Source: Rahnella aquatilis CIP 78.65 = ATCC 33071
Lineage (GTDB): Bacteria; Pseudomonadota; Gammaproteobacteria; Enterobacterales; Enterobacteriaceae
Assembly (NCBI RefSeq): GCF_000241955.1
Contig: NC_016818.1
Location: 1,488,001 to 1,552,000 of the forward strand
DNA length: 64,000 nt
Direction: 5' to 3'
Part shown: positions 26,480-34,895 of the stretch, piece by piece
Numbering within the stretch: the stretch's first letter is position 1
Layout: every line of letters starts with the position of its first letter
Translations under genes and position numbers: made by a program
The notes under the pieces: model-generated
The model's database searches: none
Told to the model about the DNA's origin: nothing
Seen by the model: only the letters and a program-made list of their open reading frames with translations

Positions 26480-27466
26480 TTATTTTCCTGAAGGGGTATT
26501 CCCGGGGATATCCACCGTTTCGATTTTGATTTTGCGCTGCAGGGTCAGCGTTGAACCGGCGGAAGCCGCGATAATCGCCGCCAGCCCGAGCCACTGCGTC
26601 GCGGTCAGGAATTCACCGAGGAAGATAATGCCGGAAAGCGCGGCCATCGCCGGTTCCATACTCATCAGCGTGCCGAAGGTTTTGGCTGGCAGTTTAGTCA
26701 GTGCCATCATTTCCAGTGAATAAGGAATGGCGGAAGTGAGCAGGGCGATCAGCAAGCCGAGCGGTAAAATCCCCCAGCTGAAAATGGAGGTGTGCGCCTG
26801 TATTGCGCCAATCGGGAAGAAAATTAACGCCGCAATCACTGACCCCATTGCGGCGGTACCCGGCCCGTAACTGCTGCCTGCGCGTTGTCCGGCGAGGATA
26901 TAAACGGCCCAGCAGGCACCGGCGATCAGCGCAAAACACGCGCCTTTGAGGTCAACCCCCCCGGCGCTTTGCCCGAGAGGCAACAGGAACAGTAAACCTG
27001 TCACAGCCAGCACGACCCAGATGAAATCCACCGGACGTCGTGAGGAGAACATTGCCACTGCCAGCGGGCCGGTAAATTCCAGGGCAACGGCAATGCCCAG
27101 CGGCACGGTACGCAGGGCCAGATAAAACGAATAGTTCATGCAGCCCAGCGCCAGGCCATACATCAGCAGCGCACGCAAATTACCGCCGCGCATTTTCAGA
27201 CGCCACGGACGAAAATAGAGAAGTAACAGAATGGAGCCGATGCCGAGACGCAGAGCCGTGACACCTTGCGGGCCGACCACCGGGAACAGTGTTTTCGCCA
27301 GCGAAGCGCCGCCTTGTAATGAAAGCATGGCGATCAGTAACAACATGATCGCCACCAGCGGTGAGGCTTTTTTCGGTAATGCAGGAACGGGCGGGCTGTG
27401 GTTATGCGTCGCCGCCTGCAGAGCGATCTGCGGTTTTTTCGGCTGATTTTGTCCTGACTGTGTCAT
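26480..27466 (-). CDS. rhtA: Threonine/homoserine exporter RhtA
   Basis: Drug/metabolite transporter family exporter with ten membrane segments and two EamA repeats, 328 residues. Strongly similar to E. coli RhtA (295 residues): QGGASLAKTLFPVVG, VTALRLGIG, TVPLGIAVALEFTGPLAVA, PYSLEMMALTKLPAKTFGTL and MSMEPAMAALSG. An N-terminal extension of about 33 residues is hydrophilic (MTQSGQNQPKKPQ...) and has AAGG upstream at good spacing, so I keep it. As in E. coli it lies between dps and ompX, divergent from ompX. Confidence 0.94.
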   Translation of the reverse strand: MTQSGQNQPKKPQIALQAATHNHSPPVPALPKKASPLVAIMLLLIAMLSLQGGASLAKTLFPVVGPQGVTALRLGIGSILLLLYFRPWRLKMRGGNLRALLMYGLALGCMNYSFYLALRTVPLGIAVALEFTGPLAVAMFSSRRPVDFIWVVLAVTGLLFLLPLGQSAGGVDLKGACFALIAGACWAVYILAGQRAGSSYGPGTAAMGSVIAALIFFPIGAIQAHTSIFSWGILPLGLLIALLTSAIPYSLEMMALTKLPAKTFGTLMSMEPAMAALSGIIFLGEFLTATQWLGLAAIIAASAGSTLTLQRKIKIETVDIPGNTPSGK

Positions 27467-27863
27467 CCATTGCGCCTTTTGAGGTGATCCATGAATCCGG
27501 AAACTTCAGATTTATAGTTTTGAAAAGAAAGGTAAAGCGCTGTCAGTGTAGAGGGAAATGTGGCGAGAAAAAATCCTCGCAAAAAGTTTTTTTCGGAACG
27601 TTTCTGTTTAAAATCTTCCTAAAATCGTTCTTTTTTTGAGCATAATTTTAGGAATTATCTGCTAATCTCAAAAAGTTCAATAAGTTTACCTTATAGTTTA
27701 TGCGACTAAAATCTCAATAAAATTAAATGGATAACCTATGCTGGAAACTTCCTGTTACACCATATGATGCTTTGGACATCTTAATTGAGGCAGAGTTTCA
27801 CACTAGTTTTTGTTATATTTTCAAACGTGAAGGTTACTTTGGTTTCTCTTTTTGAGGTGGTTT
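27467..27863. other. 397-bp divergent region between rhtA and ompX
   Basis: Very AT-rich promoter region. It contains a perfect 10-bp inverted repeat, TTCCTAAAAT (27616-27625) and ATTTTAGGAA (27645-27654), separated by 19 bases. No ORF of coding character. The long distance to the ompX start suggests a long regulated 5' region. Confidence 0.5.
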
Positions 27864-28397
27864 ATGAAAAAAATTGCATGTCTTTCCGCATTAGCTTGCG
27901 TCGTTGCATTGGGCGTTTCTTCCAGCGCTTTCGCTGATACCAGCACCGTAACTGCTGGCTACGCTCAGGGTGACGCACAAGGCGTTGCTAACAAAGCAAA
28001 CGGCTTCAACTTAAAATACCGTTGGGAACAAGATAGCAACCCACTGGGCGCTATCGGGTCTTTCACTTATATCGAAGATGACAGCTCTCCGGCATCTGGC
28101 GACTACCGTAAAGCGCAATACTACGGTCTGACTGCGGGTCCTGCTTACCGTCTGGCTGACTGGGTTTCCATCTACGGTGTTGTGGGTGTTGGCTACGGTA
28201 AATTCCAGTACAACGAAGCAGCAGCATCAACTGCTAACCGTGAAAAGAATGACACCAGCGATTACGGCTTCTCTTACGGTGCTGGTCTGCAGTTCAACCC
28301 AATCCAGAACGTTGCTCTGGACGTGTCCTACGAACAGTCCCGCATCCGCAGTGTTGATGTCGGTACCTGGATCGCAGGCGTGGGTTACAGCTTCTAA
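27864..28397 (+). CDS. ompX: Outer membrane protein OmpX
   Basis: Eight-stranded outer membrane beta-barrel, 177 residues. Signal peptide MKKIACLSALACVVALGVSS ending SAFA; mature protein with the OmpX/PagC/Lom signatures GFNLKYRWEQD, IGSFTYIEDD, YGVVGVGYGKF, SYGAGLQFNP and the C-terminal SRIRSVDVGTW ... GYSF. Start at MKKIA with GAGGTGG upstream; the in-frame TTG four codons earlier is unlikely. In E. coli it is regulated by sRNAs and envelope stress systems. Confidence 0.97.
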   Translation: MKKIACLSALACVVALGVSSSAFADTSTVTAGYAQGDAQGVANKANGFNLKYRWEQDSNPLGAIGSFTYIEDDSSPASGDYRKAQYYGLTAGPAYRLADWVSIYGVVGVGYGKFQYNEAAASTANREKNDTSDYGFSYGAGLQFNPIQNVALDVSYEQSRIRSVDVGTWIAGVGYSF

Positions 28398-28445
28398 TTC
28401 TTCGCCGCAGCGTAACGCTTTGCCGTTACCCTCCCGCGAAAACGA

Positions 28446-28471
28446 AAACCGCTCAATTGAGCGGTTTTTTT
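28446..28471 (+). terminator. Terminator after ompX
   Basis: AAACCGCTC-AATT-GAGCGGTTT followed by T-rich sequence; it may also serve the convergent molybdoenzyme operon. Confidence 0.92.
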
Positions 28472-28491
28472 ATGCCTGTCTTTTATACCTG

Positions 28492-29256
28492 TCAAATACC
28501 ACTGAACCAGTTATAGCCCTGATCTTCCCAGTAGCCGCCGGGATATTCGTTGGTGACGAAAATCGCGCCGATATGCTTGGCGTTTTTAAAGCCGAGTTTG
28601 GTTGGCATGCGCAGACGTAACGGGTAACCAAAATCGGGCGGTAAGGGTTTGCCGCCAAAATCCAGTGCCAGAATGGTTTGCGGATGCAGCGCGGTGGCCA
28701 TATCAATACTGGAATAATAGCGGTCGTCACATTTGAATCCGACATATTTGGCCGTCAGATCCGCGCCGACATGTTGCAGGAAGGTTTTCAGCGGTACACC
28801 TTTCCACTGGCCGATGGCACTCCAGCCTTCAATGCAAATCAGCCGGGTGATCTGGCTTTCCTGCGGCAGGCGCTGCAATTGCTCCAGCGTCCACGGGGCT
28901 TTCTTTTGCACCAGACCCGAGACTTCCAGCCGGTAATTAGAGATGTCGATTTCCGGCACGTTGTATTCGGGGTAATACGCGTTGAAACGAAACGGCGTGG
29001 TGATCTGATCCGCACGATAGGTTTGCGCCAGTTTCTGGCCGCTGAACAGCCAGCTTTGTACCCGGTCGTTCCAGCGGGACATGGCCCACAGCACCTTATC
29101 GACCTGATCGCCGTCCTGCAAATTACAGCCCGTCAGCATCGCGACGCCGCCGAGCGTCAGCCCTGAGCGCAGCAATAAACGGCGCTGAATATTGACCAGT
29201 TGTTTACGCTGGTCGGGCTCAGGAATAATTTTTGGCCGTTGTGATTTTTCACTCAT
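28492..29256 (-). CDS. Molybdopterin-dependent oxidoreductase (sulfite oxidase/MsrP superfamily), exported
   Basis: 254 residues with the sulfite-oxidase molybdopterin-binding fold. A twin-arginine-like signal (RRLLLRSGLTLGG, Arg25-Arg26) leads to MLTGC, a possible lipobox with Cys44. The molybdenum-ligand cysteine is probably Cys141 in RLICIEGWSAIGQWKG. C-terminal blocks YPLRLRMPTKLGFKNAKHIG and GYWEDQGYNWFSGI fit the family. It is shorter than E. coli MsrP and I do not equate the two. The cytochrome b gene upstream overlaps its start by eight bases, giving a membrane electron donor. Substrate unknown; methionine sulfoxide repair is one possibility. Confidence 0.88.
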   Translation of the reverse strand: MSEKSQRPKIIPEPDQRKQLVNIQRRLLLRSGLTLGGVAMLTGCNLQDGDQVDKVLWAMSRWNDRVQSWLFSGQKLAQTYRADQITTPFRFNAYYPEYNVPEIDISNYRLEVSGLVQKKAPWTLEQLQRLPQESQITRLICIEGWSAIGQWKGVPLKTFLQHVGADLTAKYVGFKCDDRYYSSIDMATALHPQTILALDFGGKPLPPDFGYPLRLRMPTKLGFKNAKHIGAIFVTNEYPGGYWEDQGYNWFSGI

Positions 29257-29890
29257 CGGCGTGGTTCTCCGTGCTCATCTTTTTGCCGCCGGTCAGCATC
29301 GCCACGAAGGTTTTAGGCACCAGCAGAACCATCAGTACGTGAATAATGACGAACAGCAACACGCCGCTCATCGCAAAGAAATGCACATAACGGGCGATAC
29401 CAAAACCGCCAAACAGCCAGACCAGCCCGCTGAACTGCACTGGTTTCCAGATGGACAGACCCGACAACACCAGTAATGCGCCCAGCAACAGAACCCCGCT
29501 GTACATCAGTTTCTGCACGGCGTTGTACTGACCGGGCTTGTGGGGAAGTTTGAATGTCAGTGCGCGAACGGTATCGCGCCAGACGGCGCGGGGCGAAAAG
29601 GGGAAAAAGTCGCGCCTGAAATGACCGCTGAAAATCCCCCACAGCAGATAGAACAGGGCATTGGCCGCCAGCAGCCACATCACCGCCAGATGCCAGGCAA
29701 TATTGCCGCCCAGCCAGCCGCCGAGGGTAGTGTTCTGCGGGAATGTGAAAGCGAAAAGCGGGTCGGCGTTATAAATCCCCCAGCCGCTCATCACCATGCC
29801 AATCATTGCCAGCACATTAATCCAATGACAAATACGAACCGGCCAGGAATGAATCCGGCGCTTGCGGGGCGATGAGAGCTGAGGTTTCAC
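29249..29890 (-). CDS. Cytochrome b561-type membrane subunit
   Basis: Integral membrane di-haem cytochrome of 213 residues with about four to five membrane segments. Candidate haem-ligand histidines are in VRICHWINVLAM, NIAWHLAVMWLL, IARYVHFFAMSG and FVIIHVLMVLL. It likely passes quinol electrons to the exported molybdoenzyme encoded by the overlapping downstream gene, a pairing known for this superfamily. The start follows GGAG. Part of a three-gene operon with the periplasmic protein upstream. Confidence 0.87.
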   Translation of the reverse strand: MKPQLSSPRKRRIHSWPVRICHWINVLAMIGMVMSGWGIYNADPLFAFTFPQNTTLGGWLGGNIAWHLAVMWLLAANALFYLLWGIFSGHFRRDFFPFSPRAVWRDTVRALTFKLPHKPGQYNAVQKLMYSGVLLLGALLVLSGLSIWKPVQFSGLVWLFGGFGIARYVHFFAMSGVLLFVIIHVLMVLLVPKTFVAMLTGGKKMSTENHADE

Positions 29891-29916
29891 GCTTAATCTC
29901 CTGTTGACTGGCCGGA

Positions 29917-30540
29917 TTACATCGGTGGCGCGATACCGTCTTTACCGGCAGCAATACCACGGGCAACCAGCGCACCTTTGTCGTCTTTTATGGCAAACAA
30001 TACGATTTTAGTGCCCGGTTTCAGCAGGCTGCGGTCGCCCGGTGCCAGCAGAACGACCGGCACATCGTCAGGCACGACGACAGTTTTCTCAGCATCGTGA
30101 TATTTCACGGTCAGGGTGCGGCCGTTGCTGTTCACCAGCTTGCCGACGGTGCCGTTGGTCATGGTATTGATTTTGCCATCGGCGGATTCAAACGGATTGA
30201 AGCCTTCACCGCTGCCGCGCAGGCTGGGTGCGAATACGTGAACTTCAAGCGCTTTCAGCGTACCGTCAGCCTGCGGAACGGCGGCCGTCCCGATGAAGCT
30301 GTCCGCTTTGATATCGCTGATTTTGCCTTTGGTGACGGCATTGATTTTGGTCTGATCAGTCAGCTTAACGTCAAGTTTCTCACCCTGACGGGTGGTGATT
30401 TGTACCGATGAGTCATTAACTGAATCAATGGTTCCGCGTGTGGGTTTAATCACATTATCGGCGGCAAATGCCGATGTCATCCCGCTGCACATCAGCAGGG
30501 AACCCAGTAACAGACCAGCGAGACGTGTTGGTGCATTCAT
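29917..30540 (-). CDS. Exported beta-rich protein (DUF5666-like)
   Basis: 207 residues with a cleavable signal peptide (MNAPTRLAGLLLGSLLMCSG ... SAFA). The mature part is built of small beta-domains: GTIDSVNDSSVQITTRQGEKLDVKL, then a long loop and GTVGKLVNSNGRTLTVKYHDAEKTV, the look of DUF5666/OB-like repeats. A C-terminal segment covers KIVLFAIKDDKGALVARGIAAG. It heads the operon with the cytochrome b and molybdoenzyme and is divergent from a metal-type two-component system. A role as a periplasmic partner or metal/redox sensor is inference only. Confidence 0.75.
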   Translation of the reverse strand: MNAPTRLAGLLLGSLLMCSGMTSAFAADNVIKPTRGTIDSVNDSSVQITTRQGEKLDVKLTDQTKINAVTKGKISDIKADSFIGTAAVPQADGTLKALEVHVFAPSLRGSGEGFNPFESADGKINTMTNGTVGKLVNSNGRTLTVKYHDAEKTVVVPDDVPVVLLAPGDRSLLKPGTKIVLFAIKDDKGALVARGIAAGKDGIAPPM

Positions 30541-30646
30541 GATTAATTCTCCATTTTCCAGCGTTTTTTCATTCTGTTAGATGAATCACTGAACCTGCCA
30601 GTGATGAATAACTTTCTTAAGAGTGGACGATAAACCGGTATTGGCT

Positions 30647-30677
30647 GATGACAAATTGATGACAAAATTGTCATCAA
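30647..30677. promoter_or_regulatory. CusR/HprR-type operator between the molybdoenzyme operon and the two-component genes
   Basis: Perfect inverted repeat TTGATGACA-AAAT-TGTCATCAA (30656-30677), whose core TGACAAAATTGTCA equals the published CusR-box pattern. An extra direct copy of TGATGACA lies at 30647-30654. It sits in the 213-bp divergent region, so the adjacent response regulator probably controls both operons. Confidence 0.8.
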
Positions 30678-30753
30678 AGGTGTCTGACGAAACTGGTAAA
30701 CTTTCGGATGAATCATTCTCTAGGTGAATGGTCATGCGGCGCTGAGGGCCTGA

Positions 30754-31428
30754 ATGCGAATACTGGTGATTGAAGACGATGTCAGTACAGGCGACTACCT
30801 GAAAAAAGGGCTGACAGAAGCGGGTTACAGCGTGGATCTGGCGCGCAACGGTGCCGATGGCCTGTTTCTGGCGCTTGAGGAAGGTTACGACGCGGTGATC
30901 CTCGACGTCATGCTGCCGGGGCTGGACGGCTGGCAGGTGATGGAAGTCCTGCGCAAAAAAAGCGACGTACCGGTGTTGTTTCTCACCGCCCGCGATGAAG
31001 TGCAGGATCGCATTCACGGGCTGGAGCTGGGTGCTGACGATTATCTCATCAAGCCGTTCTCCTTCACCGAACTGGTGTTGCGTATCCGCACTTTGCTGCG
31101 CCGCCCGGCCGCCCGTGAGCCGGATGTGTATTCGGTGGCGGATCTGAATCTTGATGTGCTGCGCCGGCGCGTGACCCGTCAGGATCAGACCATCGCGCTG
31201 ACCAACAAGGAATTCATGTTGTTGCAGTTGCTGATGCGCCGCGAGGGCGAGGTGCTGTCGCGCACTATGATTGCCTCCCAGGTCTGGGACATGAATTTCG
31301 ACAGCGATACCAATGTGGTGGATGTCGCCATTAAGCGTCTGCGTGCCAAAGTTGACCGGGCATTTGAGGTGAAACTGATCCACACCGTGCGTGGCATTGG
31401 CTACGTATGCGAAGTGCGACATGAGTGA
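30754..31428 (+). CDS. OmpR-family response regulator, heavy-metal/HprR type
   Basis: 224 residues. Receiver domain (1-115) with acidic pocket EDD, phospho-acceptor Asp51 in [14 protein letters not shown], conserved Thr in LFLTAR and Lys in LIKPFSF, followed by a winged-helix DNA-binding domain ([13 protein letters not shown] ... [16 protein letters not shown] ... [10 protein letters not shown]). It most resembles the CusR/PcoR/HprR group. The histidine kinase gene overlaps its 3' end by eight bases. A CusR-type operator lies just upstream. I do not choose between cusR and hprR. Confidence 0.92.
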   Translation: MRILVIEDDVSTGDYLKKGLTEAGYSVDLARNGADGLFLALEEGYDAVILDVMLPGLDGWQVMEVLRKKSDVPVLFLTARDEVQDRIHGLELGADDYLIKPFSFTELVLRIRTLLRRPAAREPDVYSVADLNLDVLRRRVTRQDQTIALTNKEFMLLQLLMRREGEVLSRTMIASQVWDMNFDSDTNVVDVAIKRLRAKVDRAFEVKLIHTVRGIGYVCEVRHE

Positions 31429-32857
31429 TCGTCAATTGACTCACCTCCCGAAACGCGCCATGTCGCTGACGCTTCGCGCGACCTTACTGTTCGCGCTGAT
31501 CGCCTCGCTGGTGGTCAGTGCGGTGGGATTTTATCTTTATTACTCGATGGATAAAGAGCTGGTGCGACGCGCGGATTATCAGGTCAGTGGCCGCGTGCAG
31601 TATTTCCGTCATCTGCTGGCCAACGAATTCCCGCTGTCGCAACTCAGCCGTAATCCCGGTCTGTTTGAAAATATGCTCGGCAACGAGCGCGATATCCTGA
31701 CGTTTGGTCTGTCCGGTGAGAAGCTGCTGATCAACGTCAATCCGTCACGGCTGGCATTGCCGCCGGTGGCGGCGGTGGCGGACGGTCAGCCGCTGACGCT
31801 GAATACGGTGCATCATCTCGCCGCCCCTGATGGCACGCCGGTACGCTTTGCCCGTGCGGCGGTAAAAATTCAGGACGGACGGACAGTTGAAATCACCGGC
31901 GCGCATTTCATGACCGAGGAGTCGCGTCTGTTACAGACTTTTCGCTGGGAAATCATTGGCGCGGTGTTGTTCGCTTATTTGCTGATTGCCGCGCTGGGTT
32001 ATCTGGTGATCCGCCGCGGATTGCGGCCGCTGCGCAATATGGCGCATGAGGCGGCGCAGATCCATCCGGCCAGTCTGTCTACGCGATTGTCTTCTGAGAA
32101 CGCGCCGCAGGAATTGCAGCAGTTGATTTATTCTTTCAACGACATGCTCGACCGGCTTGCCGAAGGGTATCAGCGGCTGACGCAATTTTCCGCCGATCTG
32201 GCGCATGAAATCCGTACGCCGGTAGGGGCGCTGATGGGGCATTGTCAGGTGGCGTTATACCAGCCGCGCACGGTGGAAGAATACGAAACGCTGCTGGCGA
32301 ACAATATGGAAGAGCTGGAACGCATTTCACGTATGGTGGAAAACATTCTGTTTCTGGCGCGGGCTTCAGATGCACGTTCCGTTCTGACGATCACGGCCAT
32401 CGATGTTTCATCTGAAATGATCCGCATTCAGGAATATTTTGAGGGCCTGGCGGAGGAGCGCGGTATGACGCTGGGCGGCAAAGGCGCGGGCGTGCTGCAT
32501 GCCGATGCCATTTTATTCCAGCGCGCGCTCAGTAATCTGGTGGCAAATGCAGTGCGTTATGGCCGCGAGGGAAGTGCCATCTTGTTGCGCGCCGAACCGC
32601 AGGGAAAAGGTATGAATATCCATGTGATCAGTCAGGGGGAGCCTGTCCCGCCGGAAAAACTCGGAAAACTTTTCGACCGCTTCTACCGCGCCGATGCTTC
32701 CCGCAGCGAAGGCGGCAGCTCCAGCGGTCTTGGATTGTCGATTGTTCAGGCCATTATGGCCCTGCATCAGGGCAGTGTAAGCGTGACCAGTTCCCCACAG
32801 GGAGAAACGTGTTTTACGCTTTCTTTTCCCGCTGCTGATCACAAGTTTTCTCAATAA
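31421..32857 (+). CDS. Heavy-metal-type sensor histidine kinase (CusS/HprS-like)
   Basis: 478 residues. Two membrane segments (about 25-45 and 180-200) frame a periplasmic sensor region, followed by HAMP ([17 protein letters not shown]), the phospho-acceptor H-box [16 protein letters not shown], the N-box [13 protein letters not shown] and the G-box [12 protein letters not shown]. Start chosen at [15 protein letters not shown], whose ATG overlaps the regulator stop (ATGAGTGA), showing coupling. Cognate of the upstream regulator. In E. coli the related HprRS system controls the MsrPQ molybdoenzyme, and here a molybdoenzyme operon is divergent. The actual signal (copper, hydrogen peroxide or HOCl) is not readable. 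Confidence 0.92.
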   Translation: MSDRQLTHLPKRAMSLTLRATLLFALIASLVVSAVGFYLYYSMDKELVRRADYQVSGRVQYFRHLLANEFPLSQLSRNPGLFENMLGNERDILTFGLSGEKLLINVNPSRLALPPVAAVADGQPLTLNTVHHLAAPDGTPVRFARAAVKIQDGRTVEITGAHFMTEESRLLQTFRWEIIGAVLFAYLLIAALGYLVIRRGLRPLRNMAHEAAQIHPASLSTRLSSENAPQELQQLIYSFNDMLDRLAEGYQRLTQFSADLAHEIRTPVGALMGHCQVALYQPRTVEEYETLLANNMEELERISRMVENILFLARASDARSVLTITAIDVSSEMIRIQEYFEGLAEERGMTLGGKGAGVLHADAILFQRALSNLVANAVRYGREGSAILLRAEPQGKGMNIHVISQGEPVPPEKLGKLFDRFYRADASRSEGGSSSGLGLSIVQAIMALHQGSVSVTSSPQGETCFTLSFPAADHKFSQ

Positions 32858-32975
32858 AAGAGAAAAATTGCGTGAAAACATGGGAGAACTGTATTTTTCA
32901 TTTCATTGAAAATTAAGGATTTCGTTAATTTCGTTACATTATCACATTGGAAGAAACCAATCAGTTTGAACGAAA

Positions 32976-33086
32976 ATGCCCGGCCCGGAGTCTGAATGTC
33001 CTAAGGAGTGGGTTCCAACCTCCGGTACGAGCGGTCAGTTCGACGCAACCAGACTCACAAAAGAGCCAGTTATTACCAATGCATAA
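32976..33086 (+). CDS. Possible 36-codon leader ORF overlapping the eptB start
   Basis: ATG at 32976 opens a frame of 36 codons (MPGPESECPKEWVPTSG...), hydrophilic, whose TAA at 33084-33086 overlaps the eptB start (ATGCATAA). There is an in-frame stop just upstream (32967). Its own ribosome site is weak, and eptB lacks one, so coupled reinitiation is possible. The leader can also form CCGGAG ... CTCCGG hairpins. It could instead be non-coding 5' UTR. Confidence 0.35.
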   Translation: MPGPESECPKEWVPTSGTSGQFDATRLTKEPVITNA

Positions 33087-34755
33087 AATTCGTTCACTTT
33101 CGCAACAGAGCATTTCTTTGTTCATTGCACTTTATCTTGGGCTTCTGCTAAACCTTCCGATTTTTATCCGTCGTTATCAGCAACTGCATTATGACAATGC
33201 CTTGTCGATTGCTGTCGAAATGGTGGCCTGCTTCGCGCTGGTCTATTTCCTTTGTATGTTGCTGTCTTACACCGGAAAAACTATTTTCCGTGTGCTGATG
33301 ACCGCCATTGTGATTTCATCCGCCGCCGCCAGTTACTACATGATTCTGTTTAACGTCGATATCGGCTACGGAATTTTAGCGGCGGCGCTGGCGTCTGATT
33401 CCATTGATTTATCGAAAGAATCTATCGGGACACATTTCATCGCCTGGACAGTACTGGTGAGTGTGTTGCCGGTACTGCTGCTGTGGCTGAGCAAAATGCC
33501 GGGCGCGGCACTGAAACAAACGACCTTTAAAAAACTGGCGGTCAAAACCCTGTTGCTCGCGGTCTCCGGCCTGCTTTGCTATATGCCGCTTCAGCTGATG
33601 GGTAAAGTGCAGGATCGTCACGACATCGTAAACAACCGCATGATGGCGAGTTACGGCGGCGTGGTGGCCGGAACCTATTCGCCATCCAACTGGCTTTCAG
33701 CACTGGGTTTGTATTCTTACAGCAGCTACAGTCAGGCGGAAGACACCAAAAATCTGTTCGATCCGGCCAAACACTTCACGTATACCGCACCGGCGGATGC
33801 CAAAGATATGTATGTGGTGTTTGTGATCGGTGAGAGCGCCCGCCGCGACCACATGGGGCTGTACGGCTACGATCGTGACAACACGCCCAATCTCGACAAA
33901 GAGAAGAATCTGGTCGCCCTGCAGGGTTATTCCTGTGATACCGCCACCAAGCTTTCCCTGCGCTGTATGTTTGTCCGCGAAGGCGGGGCGTCTGAAGAGC
34001 CACAGCGCACGCTGAAAGAAATGAACGTGTTTTCCGTGCTGAAAAGCAATGGCTGGAGTTCAGAGCTATATTCCATGCAGAGTGAAGCCTGGTTCTATAA
34101 CAAAACCCGTGCGGATGATTATTCGTTGCGTGAAAACATCGCCTCTGAGAAGCGCAACGCCGGTAAACCGGTGGATGACATGTTGCTCATCGATGAAATG
34201 AAAGACTCGATGAATAACCATCCGAAAGGTAAGCACCTGATTATCCTGCATACCAAGGGGTCGCATTACCTGTATTCGGATCGCTATCCACGTTCTTTTG
34301 CCAAATATAAGCCGGAATGTATGGGCATTGATGATTCCTGTTCTACCCAGGAAATGATCAACGCTTATGATAATTCATTGCTGTATACCGATTACTTCCT
34401 GTCGCAGGTTTTTGACCAGTTGCGCGATAAGAATGCAATCGTGTTCTATGCCTCCGATCATGGTGAGTCGATTTCCAAAAGTATGCACTTCCACGGTACC
34501 CCGCGTGATCATGCTCCGGCTGAGCAACGCACGGTGCCGATCATGGTCTGGGCGTCAGACAAATTCCTGTCCAATGATCAGAACAAGGCCAGTTTCGAAC
34601 AGCTGCAAAAACTGGCTGTCGCGAAAACGCCTGTTTTCCATGAAAAGCTGTATGACTCTATTCTGGGCTGTATGGGTTATACCTCGCCAAATGGCGGGAT
34701 TGTCGAGCAGCACAACTGGTGCCATGTGCCTGAACAGGCCGCCGCAACAAAATAA
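33079..34755 (+). CDS. eptB: Kdo2-lipid A phosphoethanolamine 7''-transferase EptB
   Basis: Inner membrane enzyme that adds phosphoethanolamine to the outer Kdo of LPS, altering surface charge. 558 residues (E. coli 563). About five N-terminal membrane segments, then a periplasmic sulfatase-like domain. Highly similar blocks are SYGGVVAGTYSPSNWLSALG, FVIGESARRDHMGLYGY (metal ligand Glu near residue 250), GYSCDTATKLSLRCMFVR with the likely nucleophile Thr, and FYASDHGESISKSMHFHGTP. Start at MHKIRSLSQQ by alignment; the frame extends further upstream without homology. No good ribosome site precedes it. In E. coli eptB is controlled by sigma-E and the sRNAs MgrR and ArcZ. Confidence 0.94.
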   Translation: MHKIRSLSQQSISLFIALYLGLLLNLPIFIRRYQQLHYDNALSIAVEMVACFALVYFLCMLLSYTGKTIFRVLMTAIVISSAAASYYMILFNVDIGYGILAAALASDSIDLSKESIGTHFIAWTVLVSVLPVLLLWLSKMPGAALKQTTFKKLAVKTLLLAVSGLLCYMPLQLMGKVQDRHDIVNNRMMASYGGVVAGTYSPSNWLSALGLYSYSSYSQAEDTKNLFDPAKHFTYTAPADAKDMYVVFVIGESARRDHMGLYGYDRDNTPNLDKEKNLVALQGYSCDTATKLSLRCMFVREGGASEEPQRTLKEMNVFSVLKSNGWSSELYSMQSEAWFYNKTRADDYSLRENIASEKRNAGKPVDDMLLIDEMKDSMNNHPKGKHLIILHTKGSHYLYSDRYPRSFAKYKPECMGIDDSCSTQEMINAYDNSLLYTDYFLSQVFDQLRDKNAIVFYASDHGESISKSMHFHGTPRDHAPAEQRTVPIMVWASDKFLSNDQNKASFEQLQKLAVAKTPVFHEKLYDSILGCMGYTSPNGGIVEQHNWCHVPEQAAATK

Positions 34756-34895
34756 TCTTTGCTAAATTTGCCGCCTTTTTCTGATGACATGAGAAGGCGG
34801 CGACATCTCCCTTTTTTTCAGTCACAATCAGTTAACAACAAATATCCTTCATATTCAGGGTATTATTTTTGCTTTTTTATCAGGGTCGATAACCC

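Noticed and set aside
32947..33078. In-frame N-terminal extension of eptB
   Set aside because: No homology to EptB, no ribosome site, and it would place hydrophilic sequence before the first membrane segment.
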